A stretch of DNA of 64,000 bases from Mytilus galloprovincialis (Eukaryota > Mollusca > Bivalvia > Mytilida > Mytilidae). How positions within the stretch are numbered: position 1 is the stretch's first letter; every line of letters begins with the position of its first letter. The stretch lies in contig NC_134845.1 in assembly GCF_965363235.1 (NCBI RefSeq), positions 12,214,101-12,278,100 on the forward strand, given 5' to 3'. This document shows positions 25,501-37,500 of this stretch, one piece after another. A program made the position numbers and the translations under genes. The notes under the pieces are model-generated. The model was not told where the DNA came from, did no database searches, and saw only the letters and a list, made by a program, of their open reading frames with translations.

Positions 25501-28500
25501 ACAAAAGAATGCATAGGATAATCCAGGTGTGCCTGGGGGCCGGGGTCCCTCTTTCGTGGGAAAAATATGGTTGATTACATAGGGAATCACTGAAGTATGA
25601 CTGGAGCAGCACTCCCCGTATGAAAAGTTCTTCAACCGCCACTGGGATGTAAAAGTTTGTTGCATTGCATGCAATATTGTTGCATTGCATTGCATTTTTA
25701 TTCATAGCACATGTGCTATTGTGACAACCTTTTTAATTGTACCATATAGATTGCAACAGCCTTCATGTTTATTATCTTTCAAAGAAAACAAGTTTAATAA
25801 AAGGATTATTTAAGGAAATTGAGCATACCCGTTTAATTTAATAACAAAACTACAACCAATTAAAAGTCCCTCACTATCAGTCTTTAATCGTTAAAAAGAA
25901 TTTTCCATTTTTTTTTTTGGGGGGGGGGTTTAACTGGAAGAGGGAATTGTAAACTCATGGTGCGTTAGTGTTCATGATTTCCTAAACATATGGTATTGAT
26001 GAGCTTATCTAACTTTAAGGTTTGTGATGATTGTTCCAGAAACAATATTCAAGTGCACTTAGGTCAGTGATTGGCTTATCTAACTTTAAGGTTTGTGATG
26101 ATTGTTCCAGAAACAATATTCAAGTGCACTTAGGTCAGTGATTGGCTTATCTAACTTTAAGGTTTGTGATGATTGTTCCAGAAACAATAGTCAAGTGCAC
26201 TTAAGTCAGTGTGAATAGTTAATTATAGTGTAACCGTTATAATCAATATTAATTTATCTTTAAGTTTAGATCAAACCGGAATGGAATGCTTTATATTTCC
26301 GTTAAGCTATTGCAGTACATTGTATTAATCTTCTTAAAACCTCAATTGTGGACCAACATACGGATGTTTTTATTAAGTGTGTTAAGTTAAACATACTACT
26401 TTAATTGATTATTCAGTTAGCCAAAGATGAATTTTGCATATCCTTAATACATATCCCTACATTTATTAATTTTTAGAAAAATGTTTCTATCTGGAGAAGG
26501 TCATAAGAACAATCATAACAGAAATATTATATCACAATTTTTTAAAAATGATATCACTTTTAAATTATAATGCTAAGTTTGGTAATCCTCAGAAACCACG
26601 CGTTGATTAATATTGTCTCGTGTAATGATCTGTAATTCCCTGCCATATCCATTCAGAATATTTCATATATCAATAGGAGCCCCTTTTCTACAACTTTATC
26701 CTGTGACTACAATATTTAGGCGAAAGAAACCAGGTATTTCATATTGAATCTGCAAACCCTAATTGATTTGTGATTCAATTGTCCTTAAAATCAATCAAAG
26801 CAAATTTAACAATAATATTTGGTCGGCGTTTTGCATTTGCGACGATCTGCATTTCATTTGCGCCGATTTTTTCTTTCATTTGCGGCGATATTTTTACAGG
26901 TAAATTACTGGTGAATGATATTTTTCATTTATCATTATTGACCTCTTCCGTTAGCCAGTTGTACAAATGATATGCATTGTCAACCATAACATGTATATGA
27001 CGGTTGACGGGGTTGAGGTGGAAGTAGGATGTCGTGCAGGATACCAATTTAAACACACTATGTTCACCTGTATGGGAGATTGATGTTCACCTATTTTGTG
27101 TTTCCTGGTAATTACATTGTACGATATGTGGGCGGTTCTTTCAATATACATTTCGGTATCCTTCCAGCAACAAAACTTGAAAAATCTTTATTAAAAAAGG
27201 CAAACATCTTAGATAAATAAAGGAAAGAATAGACAATACAATTCAAAGGCGAAATGTAAATGAATTAAAAAAAAACACACCTTTTTATCAACTTTGCTAT
27301 CCAGAAGCCTGTTATTTTTACATCGCGATGATCTTGAGATCATTCCGATGTATTGCTACTGCCTAGATTTCCATTATGTAAATTATTTTTGGGTTTGTAA
27401 CCGATTTATAAACATGTGTTATGATATTGTAATTATTGTATTTATTTATGTTGGCCTGATTTGTGTTGTGTGGCCTGATGGTTGTTTACAGAATAATCTT
27501 AGAACTGTGCAGTTTAGAAATCACTGGAACAATTACAGAATGATTGGAACTTTCCAGAATGATCCTAATAAATGATGCGTTATATAAACTTCTACATTTT
27601 ACTAGAAACTTCCATTGTAACTTTCTAGGATGTTCCAGTATAGATTGTTCCAGAATTTTCCTTGACAATTATATATATACCGACACTAAAATTAAACACT
27701 CACTCTTGGATTTGGACTTAGACATAAATAGACATTAATATTCATAGCCTTTGGATTGACACTTTTATTCTACAAACAACATCATACTGGATTGTGACCG
27801 TAATATTCAGATTGGATTCCGAAAGATATCCGGATACAGATAAAGATAAAAGATTGGACTCATATTTTGACAGTTAAGTTGACAGTAATATTTGTGTAAT
27901 ACTTCTTGTAAACTTTTGTATAATAAAAATTGTTAAATTTTATTATTGATTTGTGTCTTTTGTTGGCTACAATTTAAAGGCGATTTCTGGCCGTAACAGA
28001 AATTGGGGGCTCGTCCGGGAGAACGAAAATATCTTATTCAAAATTTATTCAATATTTTTATTATAACTAGCCAACAAAATTCTACAAAATGGCATTTGAT
28101 GCCGGTAAATTTTTGAAAACGCCAGACCTGGAGGGGTTTGATAATTTAAAGAAAGAGGAATTAGTGTTGCTTGCTAAACATCTGAAATTAGATTTTAAAG
28201 TATCTATGAGAAAACAAATTATAAAAAATTTGGTTATAAACAAATTAGTTGACGCAGAAATTTTAGGTGAAGAGGCTCTTGAACTTAAGGTCGAAAATAT
28301 TGACGCCTTTAAATTAAAACAGCTTGAATTAGAACATGAACTCAAATTAAAAGAACTGGAGATAAGAAAAGAAGATGAATTTAAATTAAAAGAACTGGAA
28401 TTGAAGGAGATGGAGAAAAGAAAAGAAGATGAACTTAAATTAAAGCAGGCAGAACTGGAAATGAAGGAAAGGTTGGAAATGGATAAAAAAGAAAAAGAAG

Positions 28501-31500
28501 ATGTATTTAAATTAAAAGAACTTGAAATGAAGTTAAAAGAACTTGAAATGAAGGAAAGGCTAGAGATGGAGAAAATGAAAATTGAAATGGTCAAAGAAGA
28601 AAGCAACACTAAAGTCCAGTCAAAATCAGATTATTTTGATGCAGCAAAAAATATACGTTTGGTTCCCAGATTTTGTGAAAAAACAGTCGATAAATATTTT
28701 CCTCAGTTTGAGAAAATTGCTCGTAATTTGAATTGGCCAAAGTCGTATTGGACTACAATGCTACAAAGTGTTTTTGAGGGTAAGGCCGCTGAAATATACT
28801 CCGCACTTCCATCAGAAAAAAGTTCCGATTATGACACGGTGAAACAAGAAGTTTTGAAAGCTTATGAGCTAGTACCAGAAGCATATAGACAGAAATTTAG
28901 ATCTGATAAAAAGTTTGATTCGCAAACCTATGTGGAATTTGCTCGGGAAAAAGAAGATCTATTTGATAAATGGCTCACTTCAAAGAAAACAGATAACAAT
29001 TTTGATAACCTAAGACAATTGATGTTATTAGAAGAGTTCAAACAATGTGTTCATTTAGACTTAAAAACACATTTAGACGACAAAACTGTTGGGACAATAC
29101 ATGATGCAGCTGTAATTTCAGATAATTATACCCTTTCACATAAAAGAAGTTTCAAGGGTCAAAATGTTAATACTTCAAGTGGAAATTACAAAAATCAAAG
29201 TACTGAGCGTACTGATAGTAAGCCTGTTGCACAGAATAAGAGTCAGTCCAGTTATAATATGTCTAGTCCAAAATTTGATACTTTTGAGAAGAAGTCACTG
29301 ATTTGTGCTTATTGTAAGAAGAATGGTCACCTGATGGCTGATTGTTTTAGACTCCAGAAGAAGAATGAACGAGATAATAAGCCGAAGTCCAGTGCGTGTA
29401 CGACACCTTATATTACCAGTACGTTGGAATGTCCTGCGAGTCAAGCTTTTAAGTCCAGTTTTTGTGATTACATGGAGGAATAAAAACCCTTTATGTCTGA
29501 TGGGTTTATTTCTATTGTTGATGATACCACTCTTCAGCCTATTAAGATTTTACGGGACACTGGAGCTTCTCAGTCTTTATTGTTAGAAGGTGTGTTGCCT
29601 TTGTCCGAGAAGACTTCTGTTGGTGCCTCCGTTTTGTTACAAGGTGTAGAGCTAGGTTGTATAGATGTTCCTCTCCATCGTATTTATCTGAAGTCAGATT
29701 TGATAACTGGACCAGTTATTGTGGGTGTTCGTCCTAATCTCCCTGTTGAGGGTGTTACATTATTGCTAGGAAATGATCTAGCTAGGAACAAAGTGGTTGC
29801 TGAACCAATTGTTACCAGTGAACCAGTGGTGGATGTTAAATCACCTGAAGGTGATGCTGAATTGTATCCAGCTTGTGTTGTTACTAGGGCGATGGCTAGA
29901 AAACAACAAGATGAGAATTTGCAAGAAGACCAGTTCGATTACATGGACTTTTCTGACACTTTCCTAGCTGACATTGAAGGTCCTGGTAGCTCAGAAAAGG
30001 CCATAATAAGACCACCTAGTGTTAACAAGAATGTTATTATGCCATGGCCAAACGTAAACAGCCATTCATTAGACCGAAAGAATTTATTCGAAGAACAACA
30101 TAAAGACCCTGAGGTTCTTCAGCTCAACCAGCGGGCTCAACCACAGGAGGAAGCAGACAAAGTGGCCGAATGCTATTACCATCAGGACGGCATTTTAATG
30201 AGGAAATGGAGACCTCCTGATGCTAACCCAGAGGAGGAATGGAGAGTGGTATACCAAGTGGTGGTGCCTAAAGTTTATAGGCAAGAAATTATTGGTCTTG
30301 CCCATGACACCCCCTTGGCTGGACACTTAGGTATAAGGAAGACTTGCCTTAAGATCTTGCAGCATTTCTACTGGCCCAGACTTCGAAATGATGTCGCAGA
30401 ATACTGCAAATCATGCCATATATGCCAGGTTGTTGGTAAGCCTAACCAGAAAATACCACCAGCACCACTTCTGCCTATTCCAGCCTTTGACGAACCTTTC
30501 AGCAGAGTTCTAATTGACTGCGTTGGACCTTTACCAAAGACCAAAACTGGAAATGCGTATTTATTGACAATCGTGTACATCAACACGCTTTCCTGAGGCT
30601 ATTCCGCTAAGAAATATCAAGACACCTACTACTGTCAAAGCTCTTATCAAATTTTTCACGTTAGTAGGACTTCCTAAGTCTATACAGTCCGACCAGGGAT
30701 CAAATTTCATGTCAGGTCTATTTCAGCAAGTCGTGTACCAGTTAGGGATTGCTCAGTATAGATCAAGTGCGTACCATCCAGAATCTCAAGGTGCCTTAGA
30801 ACGTTTTCATCAAACATTGAAGAACATGATTAGAACTTTTTGTCTTCAATTTGACAGAGACTGGGATGATGGAGTTCACTTTCTACTTTTTGCAGTCCGA
30901 GAGGCTGTTCAAGAATCCCTTGGATTTAGTCCCTTTGAGTTGGTATTTGGCCATACTGTAGGGGGACCGTTAAAATTGATTAAGGAAAAGTGGCTTACTG
31001 AACATACTGACTTGAATCTTTTAGACTATGTATCTAGATTTAAAGAAAAATTGTATACTGCTTGTCAAATTGCTCAGAAAAACTTAAAAAATGTACAGAA
31101 CAAGATGAAAATTTGGTATGATAAAGATGCCAGGGATAGAGTTTTTGAGCCTGGTGATAAGGTACTTGTATTTTTGCCAGTCCCTGGACATCCTTTACAG
31201 GCTAAATATTGTGGTCCTTATACAATAGAGAGTAAAATCAATGATTTGAATTATATTGTAAAAACTCCAGGTCGGCGTAAACAAAACAGAGTGTGTCATA
31301 TTAATATGTTAAAACCATATTTTGAGCGTACTAATGAATGTGATAGTAAACCAGTTGCCACTTTAGGCATGGTTAAATTTGGGGACAATCATGACAAACC
31401 AGATGTAATTGAACCACCTTTTAGTTCTAAAACTTTGGAAGAGACGGTTAGATTGAAAAATTCAGAAATTTTGTCAAATTTAGACTCAAAACTTGCACAT

Positions 31501-34500
31501 CTGTCTTTTGATCGTAGAGAAGAAATAAAAACTTTGGTATTTTCTTTTAAAAATCTTTTTCCAGATGTGCCAAACAAAACCACTGCTGTTTGTCATGATG
31601 TTGATGTAGGAGATTCTTCTCCAATTAAGCAACATCCTTACCGGCTTAATCCACTCAAACTTGAAGCTATGAGAAAAGAAATTAAATATATGCTTGACAA
31701 TGATATTATTGAGCCAAGTAACAGTGAATGGAGCTCTCCTTGTCTCCTTGTACCAAAACCAGATAAAACCTTTCGTTTCGTGACTGATTTCAGAAAAGTA
31801 AATTCAGTCTCAAAATCTGATTCCTATCCGATTCCAAGGATAGACGATTGTATTGACAACATTGGTCAAGCAAAATTTGTGAGCAAATTTGATTTGTTGA
31901 AAGGTTATTGGCAAGTTCCACTGACACAGAGAGCTCGTGAAATATCAGCTTTTGTTACACCAGATGGCTTATTTCAATATACTGTAATGCCGTTTGGCAT
32001 GAAAAGTGCACCAGCTACATTTCAAAGAATGATCAATAATGTTATAAAAGATTTAAACTGTTGTTATGCTTATATTGATGATCTAATTGTATGTAGTGAT
32101 AGCTGGGAACAGCATTTAACACATTTGTATGATACTTTTGATAGATTGTCACAATCAAATTTGACTGTTAATCTTGGTAAAAGTGAATTTTGTCAGGCCA
32201 CTGTTGATTATTTAGGGCATACAGTTGGCCAAGGTCAAGTGAAACCTATTATGGCTAAAGTAGAAGCCATTTCAAAATTTCCTCCTCCTACAAATAGAAA
32301 ACAACTTATGAGATATTTAGGCATGATTGGATTTTACAGAAAATTTTGTTCAAATTTTGCTACTGTGGTTCAACCATTGACTCATCTTTTACGAAAAGAT
32401 TCTAAATTTATCTGGAGTAAAAATTGTCAAAACGCTTTTGAAAATAGCAAATCACTTTTAATTAATAGTCCAGTTCTGATTACTCCAGACTTTGAAAAAC
32501 AATTTAAACTTGCCGTCGATGCAAGCGATGTAGGAATTGGAGCTGTTTTATATCAAGAGACAGATGATAATGTTGAGAAACCTATATTATATTTTTCTAA
32601 GAAATTAGATAAACATCAGAAAAATTATTCAACTATTGAAAAAGAGTGTTTTGCAATGTTGTCAGCACTTCAACATTTTGATGTATATTTGAATCCCACT
32701 GTATTTCCTATTCTTGTTTGTACTGATCATAATCCTCTCACCTTCATACAAAAAATGAGAAACAAGAATCAGAGGTTGACTAGGTGGAGTTTATTGTTAC
32801 AGGAATATGATGTAATTGTAAAACATATTAAGGGTAAAGATAATGTAATAGCAGATGCTTTATCCAGAGCTTATTAAAACACTTTAATTTGTCTATACTA
32901 TGTATTTTTGTTCATATTATTCATGATAAGTTTTTGTTACACTAAAACTTCTTTTAAGGGGGGAGGTGTTATGATATTTTAATTATTGTATTTATTTATG
33001 TTGGCCTGATTTGTGTTGTGTGGCCTGATGGTTGTTTACAGAATAATCTTAGAACTGTGCAGTTTAGAAATCACTGGAACAATTACAGAATGATTGGAAC
33101 TTTCCAGAATGATCCTAATAAATGATGCGTTATATAAACTTCTACATTTTACTAGAAACTTCCATTGTAACTTTCTAGGATGTTCCAGTATAGATTGTTC
33201 CAGAATTTTCCTTGACAATTATATATATACCGACACTAAAATTAAACACTCACTCTTGGATTTGGACTTAGACATAAATAGACATTAATATTCATAGCCT
33301 TTGGATTGACACTTTTATTCTACAAACAACATCATACTGGATTGTGACCGTAATATTCAGATTGGATTCCGAAAGATATCCGGATACAGATAAAAATAAA
33401 AGATTGGACTCATATTTTGACAGTTAAGTTGACAGTAATATTTGTGTAATACTTCTTGTAAACTTTTGTATAATAAATATTGTTAAATTTTATTATTGAT
33501 TTGTGTCTTTTGTTGGCTACAATTTAAAGGCGATTTCTGGCCGTAACACATGATAAAAACGCGCACATAAACTAGTGCAAAATTACATTCCTTATCGTTT
33601 GATATTAAAATACATCTCTTCAATGAATACTGATATAAGTTTTTTATTTACAACAAACAGTAATAATATGAAAATAATTTGTAGTACAAAATAATATTCA
33701 ATTCCCAAATCGATGAAAAAATCTGTTCAAGCAGAGGACAAAAAAAATATTTTGAATCTAGATCTTCACCAAAAATGATTTTTTTATCTTTCAGAGATGC
33801 AAAATGAATTTAACTTTTATAAATCTAAAAACATTTAAAACTTCCCAAACCACACAGGAAAGGTAGCACTCCACAGTAAGAAAATAAAATTAAAAATTAA
33901 CCACAAAATGTTTTATCATTTCCTATTCCTAGATTTCTAATACATTAACCTAACTGTTTGTGTTGTACATGTGTATATGTATGTAATCAGTATCTTCCAT
34001 AGATTTGATTTTCAAAGGTTAAAAGGGTGACATATAATTCCTTTTATGTGTATCTATGGCAACATTCTGCATTTATTTACCATAAAATATTGCAAAAAGG
34101 GAGATGAAAATGTCACATATCCTCCCAAAATTTAGATTAAACTAGAATTTCAATGCCTTTGAGTGATACCTTTTTGAAACTATTTGACAAGTTTGACAAG
34201 TTTATTCCGTAAAACCTTTGTGGATGCAATGGTATAACAGAAAACAATAACAACAAAGTAACCCTCTGTCACAGCGATGGTGAAACAAGAGGTTTTCATA
34301 GAAACATTTATACATGTACCGGATTGTCTTTAAAAATGATTAATAGCAAAGCAATTATTTAACGAAATAATGTTCCCTTTTCTCTTTAAAGTGGAATATC
34401 TTGGTTTCATGTTTAAAACACTGTTAATTGTTAGGTATTTCTTCTAGAATCGTCTGCGTTCTTTACTGTTTGGTAGTCAAATCTTGTTTGAACACATGGA

Positions 34501-37500
34501 AACCTTTCAAGCTGCGATAATTGAGGTTCATTTGTTGATCTTTCGTATTGTTGTGTTATATTTCTCCGCTGTATAAAACTCAAAACATCTTGTACATTTT
34601 CGTTTCCAACTCCTTCAGTGTTTGGTTTGTACAAATCACCATCAATGTACAATTTGTCTCTTACCATACGTACTTTTCTTTTTTCTTTTCTTGCCTGTTT
34701 TGCAACTGGGTATAAAAGTTTTCGTTGTTGTTCGATTTCTTTTGGAAACTGTTCTTTAACTCCGAATTGTGTCTCTTTTAATTTGTATCCGTCTTTTAGC
34801 ACAATTTCTTTGTCCTTAATAGATACAAATTTTGCTAATATCGGACGATTACCTCTGTGACCTCTTTTTCCGAATCGATGGACGCATACGAAGTTTACTC
34901 TTTTGTCAATTTTCAACTTTTTTTTGATAAAAGAATTAAGTTTATCCTCAGTGTTTTCTTCTGGGTGAAATTGAATGCCAGTAAAGATGAGGTTAGTTTT
35001 CATTGAGCGCCACTTGAGCTCTATCGCATCATCTTCCATATTACGCAATTTAGAATCTAATTTTTCACTATGATCTTTATGTTGTACTACTGCAGTTTCC
35101 AAGCTTGTTATGTTTAAAATGTTCTCTTTACATCGATCTACTACTTTATGCATCACATGACCAATATTTTCAATGCTCCCCTCAATTTCATTGCTCCTAT
35201 TCATTGCACATTCGAGGTGCTTTTCAACATAGTTAACCTTTTCGGCGAGTTAATTCACTGTGGATTGCATAACAGTTATCTTCTCCATTTTCTGTTCAAA
35301 TTTGACAAATCGATGCTGAAGATCTTGCACCACTTGTAATAAACTGTCAAGAATCGTAGCAGTTTTAGTGTCAAAACAGTATTCAGACATATTTTTTTAT
35401 GAAAAGTCTCAAATTCAAATATACTTTAAATCTATATTGAGGTACCGTTCGTTTCTAAGGCGCCATATTGGAAACAATCTTTAGAACAATAGGCAACGTT
35501 AACGTCGTCAAATTGAAGATCTCGCTTGGTTCAGAATTTTCAAATTCTTCACGTTTACCTTTATTTTCTGGATAAATTTGAATTGCCTTTACATGAACAA
35601 TCATAATATTAAATACTTCTCAACTAATTCATTCAGAATCACTACCAAAATCCAACGTAAATTTCTAATTTTAAAGGGAGCTCAAATTTTGTGGCCTTCG
35701 TTCCTTAGCAGTACATCCGGGTCTCTATTAATCTGCCTAAAACTAATAAAAAATGAGTGTCTTTCGACTCATTTTATCGTAAACGTTAATCACAAAGTTC
35801 GTGCGACAAAAAGTTGGAAAAAAATAACAATAATTGCCGGACCAATGTATGGTATGGATATGCAAATACAGACTGTCATACTGAAAACAGCCTATATTAG
35901 AGACATTACATTATCTTGATGTTCATATAAACCCAATATGAAGACCATTTTAATCCTCAGCTATCCAAAAATCAAGTTTTTAGGTGAAAATACGGCCGTA
36001 TTTGCCAATTTGTTATGATGAACCTTAATACATGTACTAGTGTTAAATGTTGAGTAAATAATTTTAATTGATAGCGCTGAAGGGCTTCGGTGAAAAAAAT
36101 CTGGCTCGAACAAAAAAACATTCATATTCCGGATCATCTTCAGTTTGTTGCTTCTACATCAATTTGATGTACTAATTCAGAGTCAGTTTTATGTCATTTT
36201 TTGCATATATTATTTGTTAGCTTTTCAAGTTTTATATGACAGCAAAATAAAATTGAGAATAGAAATGGGAAAAACAAGCATGTCAAAAATTTGCTTTCGA
36301 GTAAATTAATGCTTAATCATGTCTTGACATAGTTGTTTCCAGAAGACATATTTGGTTTCCAGACAATAACTTTAGTATAAGTAAAATTTGGAATGGAATT
36401 TAGTATAAGTTATTGGATCTTTATGAAATTGTACTAGAAGGTTCAATACACAACATGAAGATTAGAATTAATTTTGGGGTTATGGTACTACATTTTTTTT
36501 TTTTACAAAATTTTGGGTTTTTCTTCAAAAATTTACCATATTTACATTGATTATTACTCATCTAGTATATATAGATGCAACAAATACGGATTTGGCAATA
36601 GATGCACACAAAATAGGGTGTTTTAATTATTTTATCTGTAATTTGTGCATTTTTCCTACGATGTGTACTCCTTGATAATGTCGACGTCAGTATCATAATA
36701 AAGAAAATGTATTTGGTAAGTATATTCACAATTGACATGCGCCAGTGCGCAGCAAAAGGATCTTCTTTCCCTTTAATTCCCGAAATTGCATATGATTTTT
36801 TTTTCTCACAGAAACACACGAGTTGATTGGTAAATAGAACACGTGTCATTGTTTGAGACTTTCAGTAATAAAAATTAAGTTAAGCCTTTTTGAAAGTTTC
36901 ACTGATTAAAATTTTAACAGAAAAAGTACAAAACACTTGACAAAATTGCATTATCTGCAGAATTATTGATATTAAGTTTCCTCACTATAGAAATATATCT
37001 ATATATAGCTATATATTCACAAGGACATATAACTAACATATTGTCCTTGCTATTCTGATCTGAGTTTTTATTCACACATATACTGGCATGGCTGGTGCTG
37101 TTCCAAGTTGCCTTCTTTTTCTGTTTCTTGAGAAGTATTTGTTTAAAAGAGGGACGAAAGATACCAAAGGGACAGTCAAACTCATAAATCGAAAAGAAAC
37201 TGACAATGCCATAGCTAAAAATGAAAAGGAAAAACCTGCTCAGTCACTATAAATTGTTACAATTCTTATTTAGACGAAACCCATAAATAGCGACCAAAAA
37301 GGTACCGCTTTCACATGAGAGAAGCTAGAAAAAAAATTAAATGAACACATTTTCAATATTTTTGTAGGACTATATATATATCATGTAAAATGAAGGAGAT
37401 ATGTAGTAAGAGACTGCTGCTGAATAGAAATGTTTGGGTTCACCTGATACCTGTTTTCAAATTAGTCTATATTGAAATTTGAAGGTCCAAAATCAAAATA

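Larger units (their letters stand above)
27417..33548 (+). mobile_element. Young Ty3/Gypsy-type LTR retrotransposon with Gmr1-like domain order
   Basis: A 6.1 kb element with two 582-bp LTRs (27417-27998 and 32967-33548), termini TGTTA...TAACA and a 4-bp target duplication CATG (27413-27416, 33549-33552). It has a tRNA-Pro-type primer site and a polypurine tract. The parts in order are gag, protease, integrase, reverse transcriptase, RNase H. Placing integrase before RT is the Ty1/copia order, but the RT/RNase H and the GPY/F-type integrase end are Ty3/Gypsy-like. That combination defines the Gmr1 group. The LTRs differ at about 3 of 582 positions, so insertion was recent. It looks nearly whole, with about one interruption in pol. 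It lies in sense orientation in intron 12 of gene 2. Confidence 0.93.

Noticed and set aside
27486-27738. Small ORFs in both LTRs
   Set aside because: They recur only because the LTRs are repeated; they overlap the promoter region and show no protein features.
28082-28609. 175-aa open frame on the minus strand
   Set aside because: Serine/Phe-rich shadow of the Lys/Glu-rich gag coiled coil on the other strand.
36562-36849. 95-aa minus-strand ORF
   Set aside because: Lies in old repeat A and has no conserved counterpart in B.
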